64,000 nucleotides of DNA from an uncultured Spirochaetota bacterium (lineage in GTDB: Bacteria > Spirochaetota > Spirochaetia > Treponematales > Treponemataceae). Within the stretch, counting starts at the first letter, position 1. Each line of letters opens with the position of its first letter. Shown piece after piece: positions 17,311-25,160 of this stretch. The position numbers and the translations under genes are program-made. Location of the stretch: NCBI GenBank assembly GCA_944389415.1, contig CALXMF010000008.1:1-64000 (forward strand). The letters run 5' to 3'. The notes beneath the pieces are model-generated. The model saw only the letters and a list, made by a program, of their open reading frames with translations, did no database searches and was not told the origin of the DNA.

Positions 17311-17904
17311 TTATTCTACAATTATAGAATAACCCTGCGTTTTTAACATATCATAAAGCTCATAAATTGGCAAGCCGATAACACCCGTCCATGATCCGTT
17401 GATATGACTGACGAAACAACCAGCCAGTCCTTGCAGGCGGTATCCTCCAGCAGCATTGTGCCATTCTCCAGTTTCAATGTACCAAGTGATTTCTTTTTCA
17501 GAGAGATGCGCGAATGTCACTTCTGTAGATTTTGTGCGGATCTCCTTTTTCTTTGTTTGATGATTATAGAGCACAACAGACGATATCGCTTTATGTGTTT
17601 TTCCGGACAGCTTTCTGAGAAAATCAGCTGCCTGTACGCTGTCTTCAGGCTTTCCCATCAATTCTCCGTCGAGTATAATCAGTGTGTCAGCACCTAATAT
17701 CCATGTAACTGACTGCCCTTCAGGAATTGCGGCAAGAACGGCTTTAACTTTCTGATCAGCAAGGTATGCAGGCGCTTCTTCCGGCATTATTTCTTGCGGT
17801 ATTATTTCTTCCATTTCCGGCAGCATGACCTTGAATGGGATACCGAGCATTTTTAGCAGTTCTTGTCTTCTCGGTGATGATGAAGCCAAAATAATAGGTT
17901 CCAT
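17311..17904 (-). CDS. maf: Maf family nucleoside triphosphate pyrophosphatase
   Basis: A 197-residue Maf/YhdE-type protein that hydrolyses non-canonical or methylated NTPs (commonly dTTP, UTP or m7GTP). ASSSPRRQELLKMLG at the start is the family signature; LGADTLIILDGELMGKP holds the metal-binding Asp and NAAGGYRLQGLAGCFV is the second conserved block. This is unrelated to the Maf flagellin glycosyltransferases despite the shared name. Confidence 0.93.
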   Translation of the reverse strand: MEPIILASSSPRRQELLKMLGIPFKVMLPEMEEIIPQEIMPEEAPAYLADQKVKAVLAAIPEGQSVTWILGADTLIILDGELMGKPEDSVQAADFLRKLSGKTHKAISSVVLYNHQTKKKEIRTKSTEVTFAHLSEKEITWYIETGEWHNAAGGYRLQGLAGCFVSHINGSWTGVIGLPIYELYDMLKTQGYSIIVE

Positions 17905-17933
17905 ATAAGGGTCTGACTCTCCTTTTTAATGTC

Positions 17934-17962
17934 TTGACATAAATACACTTTATCTATATGCT
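17934..17962 (+). promoter_or_regulatory. Promoter of tRNA-Arg
   Basis: TTGACA at 17934-17939 and TATGCT at 17957-17962 with a 17-bp spacer; the predicted start is just before the tRNA. Confidence 0.6.
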
Positions 17963-17975
17963 ATATACATTGTAT

Positions 17976-18049
17976 GAGAGATTAGCTCATTTGGATAGAG
18001 CGTCGCCCTCCGGAGGCGAAGGTGGCAGGTTCGAATCCTGTATCTCTCG
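17976..18049 (+). tRNA. tRNA-Arg (anticodon CCG)
   Basis: A 74-base cloverleaf. The acceptor stem GAGAGAT pairs with ATCTCTC, the anticodon stem TCGCC/GGCGA encloses loop CTCCGGA, giving anticodon CCG, and the T loop is TTCGAAT. The CCA end is not encoded. Confidence 0.93.
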
Positions 18050-18064
18050 GATATAGCATAAAAT

Positions 18065-18093
18065 AAAAAAGACTGCGTCATGCAGTCTTTTTT
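18065..18093. terminator. Bidirectional terminator after tRNA-Arg and the HEAT-repeat gene
   Basis: GACTGC (18071-18076) pairs with GCAGTC (18082-18087), flanked by A6 and T6, so it works as an intrinsic terminator for both converging units. Confidence 0.8.
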
Positions 18094-18097
18094 ATTT

Positions 18098-18865
18098 TTA
18101 CATTCCTGTTTGTTCTACAGGTTCTGTTTCTGCTTGTTCAGACTGCCCTTCTTTAGATGAAGAATTACCTGAAGTTGAGATTTTCTTTAGAAGTTCCTGC
18201 GCCATCGTCCTTACCGGTGTAATATACCGATAGTTTGTTGCGATTGAAGCAACAGACTGAATAATTGGAGATTTATCTTCGATGGTCGGCAGCAGTTTTT
18301 CATATGCAACAAGAACTTCATGTGCCAGACTGCTTGTCGGATTCAAAACAGCATTGCGTTTTTGAGCCCACGCAATTGTATTTACAACTTCATCTTTTTC
18401 GTTAATACCAATGTCTCCAAGACTGCGTATCGCAGCGGAAATAACCATTGGCTCATTGTCAGCGAGTGCAATATCAACAAGGATATTTTTTGATTGTTCT
18501 GTCGGTATTTTTCCTAAAAGTTCACATGCACGCATGCGAATATCAGGAAAGTTATTAATAACACGACCATTTTCACGGCTTTGCGAAAGCACTCCCTCTC
18601 CTGCGAGAGACTTGAGAGCTGTCTGCATATTGGATGAAAGTTCACCGTTTGCAACTGCATCTTCCAGATATTGCAGAGCGACCAGTTTTGTATCACGATC
18701 CGGAGCAAGTGCCAGTTCTGTGACAATCAGATCCTCCATGCTGCTCAGGTATTCATCTTCAACTGTAATATCTGAGTCTGATGACTGAGCTGTCGTTGTT
18801 TGGGCAAAACCACTTAATGCGACTGAAGCCATTACTATAGCCGCAGCTATCTTAGAGATTTTCAT
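18098..18865 (-). CDS. Exported HEAT-repeat protein
   Basis: A 255-residue protein with a signal peptide (MKISKIAAAIVMASVALSGFAQ). Residues about 55-215 are helical HEAT/ARM-like repeats: TKLVALQYLEDAV, PDIRMRACELLGKIP, and PMVISAAIRSLGDIG are successive units. The C-terminus is a low-complexity Ser/Gly/Glu/Gln tail. No catalytic motif is present; a periplasmic protein-protein adaptor is the likely role. Strong ribosome site GGAGGC precedes the ATG. Confidence 0.7.
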   Translation of the reverse strand: MKISKIAAAIVMASVALSGFAQTTTAQSSDSDITVEDEYLSSMEDLIVTELALAPDRDTKLVALQYLEDAVANGELSSNMQTALKSLAGEGVLSQSRENGRVINNFPDIRMRACELLGKIPTEQSKNILVDIALADNEPMVISAAIRSLGDIGINEKDEVVNTIAWAQKRNAVLNPTSSLAHEVLVAYEKLLPTIEDKSPIIQSVASIATNYRYITPVRTMAQELLKKISTSGNSSSKEGQSEQAETEPVEQTGM

Positions 18866-18967
18866 TACATAAGCCTCCTATTTGCTACTATAAAATAAGT
18901 ATAATTCAATATGAGAGAAAAATCAACGAAAAACAGCTTCCTTATTTTATTGCTGTATCAATAATCG

Positions 18968-19798
18968 CTATGGATTTATATTTAACAGCCATTTACCATC
19001 TATTTTATTAAAATAGTAAAAAATAATATCAGTATTATTTTTTACTTGCACTGCTTTAACATAGCTGCTTGATAGATATCTTATTTCATCAATACGGCGT
19101 CCTTGGCGGGAAGGAATAAACACATATTTAAAATAATCCTCAAGATTCTTTAGAGTGAATCCTTTGAGAGGAAGTTTTTTTGAAACTTCTCTTAAATTTG
19201 CCGGATTGCTCCAATAGTTTCGTGATGCTGGCGTTAAATATTTGACCCACTTTGAGAAATCTTTGTTTTTCATGATGTCTGACAGTTCATCAATGATATG
19301 CATAATTTCTTTTTTATCTTCAGTAAAAGTATCTTCGCTGACAGAGTCTTCTGCTGACAACGCACTGATTGCACGACTGTACTCATCGGGCTCCGGCTGT
19401 TGTGGTTTTTCAATCGGTTCTGGTTCAGCTATCTCTACCGGTTCTGGCTCAACAATCTCTGCCGGTTCTGGTTCAGCTATCTCTACTGGTTCCGGTTCAA
19501 CTATCTCTACCGGTTCTGGTTCAGCTATCTCTACTGGTTCCGGTTCAACTATCTCTACCGGTTCTGGTTCAGCTATCTCTACCGGTTCTGGTTCAGCTAT
19601 CTCTACCGGTTCTGGTTCAACTATCTCTACCGGTTCTGGTTCAACTATCTCTACTGGTTCCGGTTCAACTATCTCTACCGGTTCAGATGTTGATTGAGGT
19701 GCAGATTCTGGCTGCTGAATATCTTTTTTGGGGGAGCAGCAAGATGCAAATATGAGAACAGCAATAATACTGGTTAGTATGCGTAATTTTTTTATCAT
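18968..19798 (-). CDS. Lipoprotein with tandem VEI(V/A)EPEP repeats
   Basis: A 276-residue lipoprotein: lipobox IFASC with the modified Cys at residue 20. Residues about 41-128 contain 11 tandem copies of an eight-residue unit, VEI(V/A)EPEP, forming a stiff, acidic, proline-rich stalk. The C-terminal domain (about residues 145-276) is a compact alpha/beta fold, possibly NTF2-like: MHIIDELSDIMKNKDFSKWV, then LTPASRNYWSNP and ending in KIDGKWLLNINP. The stalk may project the domain through or across the periplasm. It starts 101 bp after rnc on the same strand. Confidence 0.75.
   Translation of the reverse strand: MIKKLRILTSIIAVLIFASCCSPKKDIQQPESAPQSTSEPVEIVEPEPVEIVEPEPVEIVEPEPVEIAEPEPVEIAEPEPVEIVEPEPVEIAEPEPVEIVEPEPVEIAEPEPAEIVEPEPVEIAEPEPIEKPQQPEPDEYSRAISALSAEDSVSEDTFTEDKKEIMHIIDELSDIMKNKDFSKWVKYLTPASRNYWSNPANLREVSKKLPLKGFTLKNLEDYFKYVFIPSRQGRRIDEIRYLSSSYVKAVQVKNNTDIIFYYFNKIDGKWLLNINP
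19420..19690 (-). repeat. 24-bp coding tandem repeat in the lipoprotein gene
   Basis: Eleven in-frame 24-bp units plus partial edges. Third-base differences (accggttc against actggttc, caacta against cagcta) form an irregular pattern, and Val/Ala alternates at the fourth residue, which suggests repeated unequal exchange. Copy number changes would keep the frame. Confidence 0.9.
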
Positions 19799-19899
19799 AT
19801 TATTGATATCTTATGCTCGTTGGGCATCTTTGTCAAATATTTTTTAGATTATCAGGATACTAGGGGAGGTTTGTTTTCTATAATAATTTATAAAACAAA

Positions 19900-20673
19900 T
19901 CAGCACTGCAATGCCGACTGTTGCTCTGATAGTGCAGATAATTGTTCATATGCGATTCTGGCTGCTGCTTGTTCTGCTTCTTTTTTATTTTTTCCAGCCG
20001 CTGGCCCATATAGGCAGCCGCCAACTGATACACTTATCCAGAAGGTCATATTATGATCAGGGCCGCTGCGTTTGACAACTGTGTATACTGGACAAGCCTT
20101 ACTCTGTTTTTGATACAGTTCTTGCAGTAATGTTTTATAATCTTTTTGATGTCTGTTTTGATGGACTTTCTCTATTTCAGGTATAATAAAAGAAAGAACC
20201 AGCTTCTGAGCGCTTGCATATCCTGCATCAAGATAGTAGGCTCCAATAATTGCTTCCAGTGCGTCAGCAAGAATCGCTTTCTTATGCCGGCCGCCTGAAC
20301 GCTCTTCACCATGACCAAGAACAAGATATTTATCTATACCCAGTTTTAAGGCGACAGGCGCTAATGTCATTTCTGAGACAACAACAGATTTTATTTTTGC
20401 TAAATCGCCTTCCGGTTTATCCAGCATTGAGTCGTATAAATATGCCGCTGTTGTCATACCAAGTACAGCGTCTCCAAGAAATTCCAGCCGTTCATTATTA
20501 TAAGGACTATGATGTCCTTCATTTGAAAATGACCGATGCCGCAGTGCCATTTCAAGGAAACGCAGATCCCGAAATGAAATACTGAGACGGGTACATAATT
20601 CTAAAAGTTCTTGCGTACGCTGCGGAGAAAGTCTTTCAGCCGCTAAAAAGTCATGATGAATGTTTTTTTTCAT
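19900..20673 (-). CDS. rnc: Ribonuclease III
   Basis: A 257-residue RNase III. The catalytic domain has the signature NNERLEFLGDAVLG (acidic metal ligands), then DALEAIIGAYYLDAG; the C-terminal dsRNA-binding domain runs DYKTLLQELYQKQSK to KKEAEQAAARIAYEQL. The open frame extends to 20709, but that start lies inside the hairpin of the acpP terminator. I therefore choose the ATG at 20673 (MKKNIHHDF). This ATG has no clear Shine-Dalgarno sequence. Confidence 0.92.
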   Translation of the reverse strand: MKKNIHHDFLAAERLSPQRTQELLELCTRLSISFRDLRFLEMALRHRSFSNEGHHSPYNNERLEFLGDAVLGMTTAAYLYDSMLDKPEGDLAKIKSVVVSEMTLAPVALKLGIDKYLVLGHGEERSGGRHKKAILADALEAIIGAYYLDAGYASAQKLVLSFIIPEIEKVHQNRHQKDYKTLLQELYQKQSKACPVYTVVKRSGPDHNMTFWISVSVGGCLYGPAAGKNKKEAEQAAARIAYEQLSALSEQQSALQC

Positions 20674-20679
20674 TATGAT

Positions 20680-20714
20680 ATGAAAAAAATAAGGGAATGC
20701 GTTTTGCATTCCCT
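20680..20714 (-). terminator. Intrinsic terminator of rpmF-acpP
   Basis: On the minus strand AGGGAATGC, a five-base loop, and GCATTCCCT are followed by TTATTTTTTT. The stem is a perfect 9 bp (20692-20700 with 20706-20714). Confidence 0.85.
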
Positions 20715-20730
20715 ATGTAACTGTCTGCTG

Positions 20731-20973
20731 TTATGCCTGCTGTGACTTGATAAAGTTATAGGCATCCGCTACAGTTTCAAACTGATTCGCGGTGTCATCG
20801 GGAATTGTTACTCCCATTTCTTCTTCAATTGCATAAACCAGTTCATACGTATCCAAGCTGTCTGCTCCCAAATCCTGACGGAAAGAAGAATCCATAGTAA
20901 CTTTGTCTTCTTCGATTTCAAGCTTTTCCGCAATCAGTTTGCGGATCTGTTCAAACAGTTTGTCTTCTGCCAT
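20731..20973 (-). CDS. acpP: Acyl carrier protein
   Basis: An 80-residue ACP. Ser39 in GADSLDTYEL is the phosphopantetheine attachment site. It carries acyl chains in fatty acid synthesis. It lies 13 bp after rpmF with a GGAG ribosome site; its substrate-loading coenzyme A pathway gene coaD is just upstream. Confidence 0.97.
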   Translation of the reverse strand: MAEDKLFEQIRKLIAEKLEIEEDKVTMDSSFRQDLGADSLDTYELVYAIEEEMGVTIPDDTANQFETVADAYNFIKSQQA

Positions 20974-20986
20974 TTCTTTTCTCCTG

Positions 20987-21172
20987 TTAGTTGCTTTCAG
21001 GTATGATTACCTGGCGGCCCTTGTAAAACCCGCATTTAGGGCATACACGGTGCTGCATTGTCAAGTTCCCGCAGTTCGCGCATTCTACCAGCTGAGGCGC
21101 ATCTAACCGCATGTTAATGCCCTGACGGCGGCGTGTGCGAGCTTTGGATGTTTTCGCTCTGGGTACTGCCAT
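20987..21172 (-). CDS. rpmF: 50S ribosomal protein L32
   Basis: A 61-residue L32, starting MAVPRAKTSKARTRRRQG. The zinc ribbon has CANCG and CPKCG, the four-Cys form. The rpmF-acpP pairing is common in bacteria, often with fatty acid genes. Confidence 0.96.
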   Translation of the reverse strand: MAVPRAKTSKARTRRRQGINMRLDAPQLVECANCGNLTMQHRVCPKCGFYKGRQVIIPESN

Positions 21173-21299
21173 ATATTTAACCTCGCTATATAATGTATTC
21201 GTTAGATATAACAGATTAAGAATACAACATATTTCCCATGCTTGTCAATGTATTATAACACTTTTTGCTTTTTTGTCAAATAAAAAATAGATAAAAATA

Positions 21300-21791
21300 C
21301 TATATATTTCTATTTTTTTGCAATTTTTGCCGCAGTGCCTGTTCTATCGGCTGCGGAACCATCCCGGAGAGATTTCCTCCAAATGAGGCTAGTTCTTTTA
21401 TGGAACTTGATTTGAGTACAAAAAAACGCGGTTCTGTAGGCATGAACAGTGTTTCTATTTGCGGATCGAGTCCCTTATTCATGAGAGAAAGATCAAATTC
21501 ATATGAAAAATCACTCATGTTTCTGATGCCTCTGATCAGTACATTTGCCTTGTGTTCGCGGGCAAAATCAACGATCAATCCCTCCCACAAATGTACAGAT
21601 ACATTATCCCATTGTTTGACCAGCTGTGACAACAGCGCACATCGTTCATACTCAGTAAACAGATGCTGTTTGCTGCGGTTTACCGCGACGACAACGAGTA
21701 ATTCTTCAAAAATACCGCGGGATCTTTCTATTATATTGAGGTGTCCGAATGTTGGCGGATCGAAAGATCCTGCAAAAACAGCTCTATTCAT
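21300..21791 (-). CDS. coaD: Phosphopantetheine adenylyltransferase
   Basis: A 163-residue PPAT, the fourth step of coenzyme A synthesis. The nucleotidyltransferase motif [32 protein letters not shown] and the [12 protein letters not shown] block are intact. No clear ribosome site precedes the ATG on the minus strand. Confidence 0.95.
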   Translation of the reverse strand: MNRAVFAGSFDPPTFGHLNIIERSRGIFEELLVVVAVNRSKQHLFTEYERCALLSQLVKQWDNVSVHLWEGLIVDFAREHKANVLIRGIRNMSDFSYEFDLSLMNKGLDPQIETLFMPTEPRFFVLKSSSIKELASFGGNLSGMVPQPIEQALRQKLQKNRNI

Positions 21792-21988
21792 GTTTTTATG
21801 ATAGGAGGAAAAATAATTCCGGTCAAGAGGACTATAGAATGATTTTCATCGTGCCATGCAGACTGTTTGTAATTTATTCCAATTTTGCTTGATTTTTCCG
21901 ATAATTTATGATGATATTAGGCGGCGTGTGGAATATGTTGCGGATGCTGATCGTTTAAAAGTGTGTCAATGGGGGTGGAACCTATAAT

Positions 21989-22798
21989 ATGGAACAGAAT
22001 AAGTACAATGCGGAACGATGGTATGCTGTTGTTGATATTTGTCTGTGTCTTTTTTTAATGGGTATTTGTTTGTTCCTGTATTATCCGTCATTTGGAATTT
22101 CTGAAATACTGTCTTTTTGCGGGCTTGGCATATGCGTGTTATGCTGTGTTCTTTTTATTATACGGACTGACTGGTGGCCGCTGCTTGTTGTACCGCATTA
22201 TTGTTTTTCTTTGTGGGTTGCTTTTCTTGGTAAAGTTGAGCTTTCTGCACTGTCTGCGCTTGCCGCGTTTGGACTTGCGCTGGTGCGTGGTTTTTTCCGT
22301 GAACACTGGATACCTAAAGTAGCTATCGGTATTGGTGTGTATCTGGTGTTTGTTTTATCTCAGATACGGTTCTCGGTGATGATGGTATTCAGTACGCTGG
22401 CCTGTTCTGCTTTTTTGTGCGGTATTCTTGTTGTACTGGTGCTTGAAATGCGTCAGTCTGTTAGAGATATGCTGCCTCCCGAAATTCGTATCCCTAAAAA
22501 AGCAGATATGCAATCTGAATTATATCTTGCTGATTATGAGCTTAGTCAGCGTGATTTGTATGCTTTATATGCGGTGCTGAATGGACAGACATATCCTGTT
22601 ATCGGAGATAAGCTGTGCTGTTCTACTTCTACAGTAAAACAGATTATGCGGCGTATTTATCAGCAGTTTGGTGTGGCGGATCGCCCTCATTTTGTGGAGC
22701 TGCTTTCTTTATATAAGATTATTCCTCCTGATTGGTACCGGGTGCCGGAAGAATTTAACGGCGCGGCTGCATCTGTGCAAAAAAATTCTGAAGAGTAG
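21989..22798 (+). CDS. Membrane-bound LuxR-type transcriptional regulator
   Basis: A 269-residue protein. Residues about 10-155 form five or six membrane helices with short loops. Residues about 185-250 form a LuxR-type helix-turn-helix: LSQRDLYALYAVLNG, then PVIGDKLCCSTSTVKQ and IYQQFGVADRPHFVELL. This is a one-component membrane sensor-regulator design. No partner kinase or receiver domain is adjacent. Ligand and targets are unknown. It stands alone, just upstream of tRNA-Val. Confidence 0.75.
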   Translation: MEQNKYNAERWYAVVDICLCLFLMGICLFLYYPSFGISEILSFCGLGICVLCCVLFIIRTDWWPLLVVPHYCFSLWVAFLGKVELSALSALAAFGLALVRGFFREHWIPKVAIGIGVYLVFVLSQIRFSVMMVFSTLACSAFLCGILVVLVLEMRQSVRDMLPPEIRIPKKADMQSELYLADYELSQRDLYALYAVLNGQTYPVIGDKLCCSTSTVKQIMRRIYQQFGVADRPHFVELLSLYKIIPPDWYRVPEEFNGAAASVQKNSEE

Positions 22799-22821
22799 GG
22801 GATAAAATATAAGAAACTGTA

Positions 22822-22850
22822 TTGACAGTTTTTTTCTGATCTGATATAGT
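22822..22850 (+). promoter_or_regulatory. Promoter of tRNA-Val
   Basis: TTGACA at 22822-22827, 17-bp spacer, TATAGT at 22845-22850; the tRNA begins 10 bases later. Confidence 0.8.
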
Positions 22851-22859
22851 ACAGTCATC

Positions 22860-22932
22860 GGGCGCTTAGCTCAGCTGGGAGAGCGTTTGGTTTACACCCA
22901 AAATGTCGGGAGTTCGATCCTCTCAGCGCCCA
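22860..22932 (+). tRNA. tRNA-Val (anticodon TAC)
   Basis: A 73-base cloverleaf. Acceptor GGGCGCT pairs with AGCGCCC; the anticodon stem TTTGG/CCAAA encloses TTTACAC, giving TAC. CCA is not encoded. Confidence 0.94.
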
Positions 22933-22936
22933 TTAA

Positions 22937-22963
22937 AACCCGGAATTATTTCCGGGTTTTTTT
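22937..22963 (+). terminator. Terminator after tRNA-Val
   Basis: AACCCGGAA (22937-22945) pairs with TTCCGGGTT (22950-22958) around a four-base loop, then a run of T. Confidence 0.88.
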
Positions 22964-23031
22964 ATGCCCGACTTAGTGTTTACTTTTTATCTCTATAACA
23001 GATATTACAAAAATTAATTATCGTCTACTGA

Positions 23032-23139
23032 AAAGAAATTATTGTTTTTTTGATAGATGGTGATAAACTGAGTGAATTTGAAAAGTCCAAGACTGGTGCA
23101 GGAGATAGGAATTTATCAGCGCATCTTGGTAGAAATTAA
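23032..23139 (+). pseudogene. Possible coding remnant
   Basis: A 35-codon open stretch without a plausible start reads as a protein-like segment with VFLIDGDKLSEFEKSKTGAG. It is preceded and followed by stops. I do not recognise the family; its protein-like character and its place 350 bp before a nuclease remnant suggest a decayed accessory gene, but a chance frame is possible. Confidence 0.25.
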
Positions 23140-23254
23140 AAATAATACACAGACTACTTGCTCATTTGCAGATATCTTATGGATTTGCTACAAAGAGTAT
23201 TTTTATTGTCTATAATCAGTAACTTGTATTTTATTAATCACTGACTTACAAAAT

Positions 23255-23359
23255 GTGAGTCACTGAGTCTTGATCTGTGAGTCAGTGAGTCTTGATCTGT
23301 GAGTCAGTGAGTCTTGATCTGTGAGTCAGTGAGTCTTGATCTGTGAGTCAGTGACTTTT
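23255..23359. repeat. 22-bp tandem repeat array
   Basis: Four full units of GTGAGTCAGTGAGTCTTGAT+CT at 23255-23342 (the first has one change) and a fifth partial unit. Degenerate copies of the inner motif GAGTCACTGA continue on both sides, from about 23237 to 23430. There are no spacers, so it is not a CRISPR array. The period of 22 bp is not a multiple of three and the region is non-coding. Confidence 0.92.
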
Positions 23360-23488
23360 GTACCGAGAGTCACTGAATTGTTTATTGAAAGTAACTGACT
23401 TGTAAACTTACTGATATACGGATTTCATATTCTTTATTATTTGCTATAGTATAAAGATTTAACCTATGAAATACTTAAAACAAAAAAT

Positions 23489-23707
23489 GTGTTGCATATT
23501 ATAGAATGTAAAAGCCGTATCAACGAAAAAGATCAGAAAGAGCTGTTGCTGAATACAATTTATAAGGCACAGGCATTGCGGAGCAGTTTTGGACTTGCTG
23601 TAAAGTCTCATTTTTATACCAGAAGTATTATTTCAAATAATTCAATTAAAGAGCGCGCCAAATCATTCGGTATCGATATTTACGATGGCACCAAATTTGC
23701 AGATTGA
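23489..23707 (+). pseudogene. C-terminal remnant of a Card1/DUF1887-like PD-(D/E)XK nuclease
   Basis: A 72-codon frame from a GTG, preceded in frame by about 13 further codons (TYEILKTKNV) back to a stop at 23447. It reads VLHIIECKSRIN, where E-x-K is the end of a PD-(D/E)XK active site, then NTIYKAQALRSSFGLAVKSH and ERAKSFGIDIYDG. This order, with the YK..LR...GG-like helix and the RA..xGI..xDG ending, matches the tail of Card1/VC1899-type CARF nucleases of type III CRISPR immunity. The CARF domain and the first catalytic residues are absent, so it is a 5'-truncated relic. It could be another PD-(D/E)XK family. No CRISPR array or cas genes are in the window. Confidence 0.5.
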
Positions 23708-23708
23708 T

Positions 23709-25160
23709 TTATCTTGCCCAGAATTTTCTGGTAAATAAAGAGTAGACGGTAAACAGTTCAAGCCGCCCGACGAGCATCAGGAATGAAAATATCCAGAGAT
23801 AGGGCGGTGAGAACTGATCAAAAGTCAGTGTTGTTCCTATTGTTCCGATTCCAATGCCGATATTGCCCAGGCAGAGCAGAGTTCCGGTAAAACAGGTAAG
23901 AAAATCTTTTTCGGACAGACTGATGATGATAGTTCCAATAAGAGCTGTTGCGATGTATACACCTATAAATCCGGCTATTGAAATTGCTGTGTCAGTTGAT
24001 ATAGTGTCTTCTCCAACTCGAATCTTTGTAACGGCATTTGGATGGATGCGTCTTGTTAATGCGTTTGCTGCCATTTTCATCATTGTTTTAATTCTGATTA
24101 CTTTTATACCCCCGCCGGCGCTGCCTGCGCAGCCGCCAATAAACATAAGCGTAAATAAAAGCATTTGGCTGAACATTGGCCAGACGGAATAATTTGTTGT
24201 ACTGAATCCGGTTGTGGTGATAAACGAGACAACTTGGAATGCTGCCAGTCTGAGGCTGTCGGCGAAATTATTAAATCCGCTGAGCCATAAATTCAATGTG
24301 ATCAGGAGAGAAAAAATAACGACAATTTGTATGTATAATTTGAGTTCTCCATCTTTTAAAACACGAAGTATTTTTTTCTGCAGCAGTTTGAAATACAGCG
24401 CGAAATTAGCTCCTGCGAGAAACATGAATATGATACATATCCATTCTACATATGGGGATTGATAGGCTGCGATAGATGCGTTTTTGGGGACAAAACCTGC
24501 TGCGCCTAATGTACCGAATGTGATTGTTGTCGCGTCAAACCAGTTAAGACCGCCAAGCAGAAGCAATATAGTTTGCAGAATACTTAGCGCAAGATAAATT
24601 CCCCAGAGGGCCATTGCGGTGCCCTGAATCTGCGGCGTAAGTTTATCTTTTGTTGGCCCGACTGATTCAGCGCCGACAAGAGCTGTTCCTTTTACCCCGC
24701 ACGCAGGAAGCAGCGCTACGAATAAAACAACAATTCCCATGCCACCGAGCCAGTTAGTCATATTGCGCCAGAACAGGAGGCTGATGGGATTTGATTCAAT
24801 ATCAACAAGACAGGTGGCTCCAGTCGTAGTGAACCCGGACATTGTCTCAAAGAATGCTGCGGAATAATTTTTTGTCATTCCTGAGAAATAAAACGGCAGT
24901 GCCCCAAACAGTGTCGCAATTATCCAGGTGAATGTTACAACTAAATAACTGTCCTTTATTGAAAAGGTGATATTTTTTTCGGTATGAGTCGCGATAAGAA
25001 TAATTAATGCAAAAACGGCAATCATTAACTCTGTGTACAGGAACGCTTTAAAAGCTTCTGTTTCACTATGTGTAAAAGCTATCAATGTGGGGATAAGAAT
25101 TAATATCCCAATAAACAATGATATATGGGAAAGCAGCTTAAATACTGATTTCAGGTTCAC
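23709..25160 (-). CDS. trkH: Trk potassium uptake membrane subunit
   Basis: A 483-residue TrkH/KtrB-family channel. The four-fold pore repeats are visible: FFETMSGFTTTGATCL in the first, FGTLGAAGFVPKN in the second, FQVVSFITTTGFSTTNYS in the third and LLCLGNIGIGIGTIG in the last. It uses a GTG start that overlaps the trkA stop (GTGA), so the two are translationally coupled. Confidence 0.95.
   Translation of the reverse strand: MNLKSVFKLLSHISLFIGILILIPTLIAFTHSETEAFKAFLYTELMIAVFALIILIATHTEKNITFSIKDSYLVVTFTWIIATLFGALPFYFSGMTKNYSAAFFETMSGFTTTGATCLVDIESNPISLLFWRNMTNWLGGMGIVVLFVALLPACGVKGTALVGAESVGPTKDKLTPQIQGTAMALWGIYLALSILQTILLLLGGLNWFDATTITFGTLGAAGFVPKNASIAAYQSPYVEWICIIFMFLAGANFALYFKLLQKKILRVLKDGELKLYIQIVVIFSLLITLNLWLSGFNNFADSLRLAAFQVVSFITTTGFSTTNYSVWPMFSQMLLFTLMFIGGCAGSAGGGIKVIRIKTMMKMAANALTRRIHPNAVTKIRVGEDTISTDTAISIAGFIGVYIATALIGTIIISLSEKDFLTCFTGTLLCLGNIGIGIGTIGTTLTFDQFSPPYLWIFSFLMLVGRLELFTVYSLFTRKFWAR

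Noticed and set aside
19420-19690. Plus-strand low-complexity frames through the lipoprotein repeat
   Set aside because: All three plus frames stay open because the 24-bp unit has no stop in any frame. The minus-strand frame alone has a lipobox, start and C-terminal domain.
20674-20709. Twelve-residue N-terminal extension of RNase III
   Set aside because: It would start inside the hairpin of the acpP terminator, so its RNA is probably not part of the rnc message.
23255-23359. CRISPR array
   Set aside because: Units follow each other directly with no spacers; the period is 22 bp and flanking copies decay gradually. A tandem repeat fits better.
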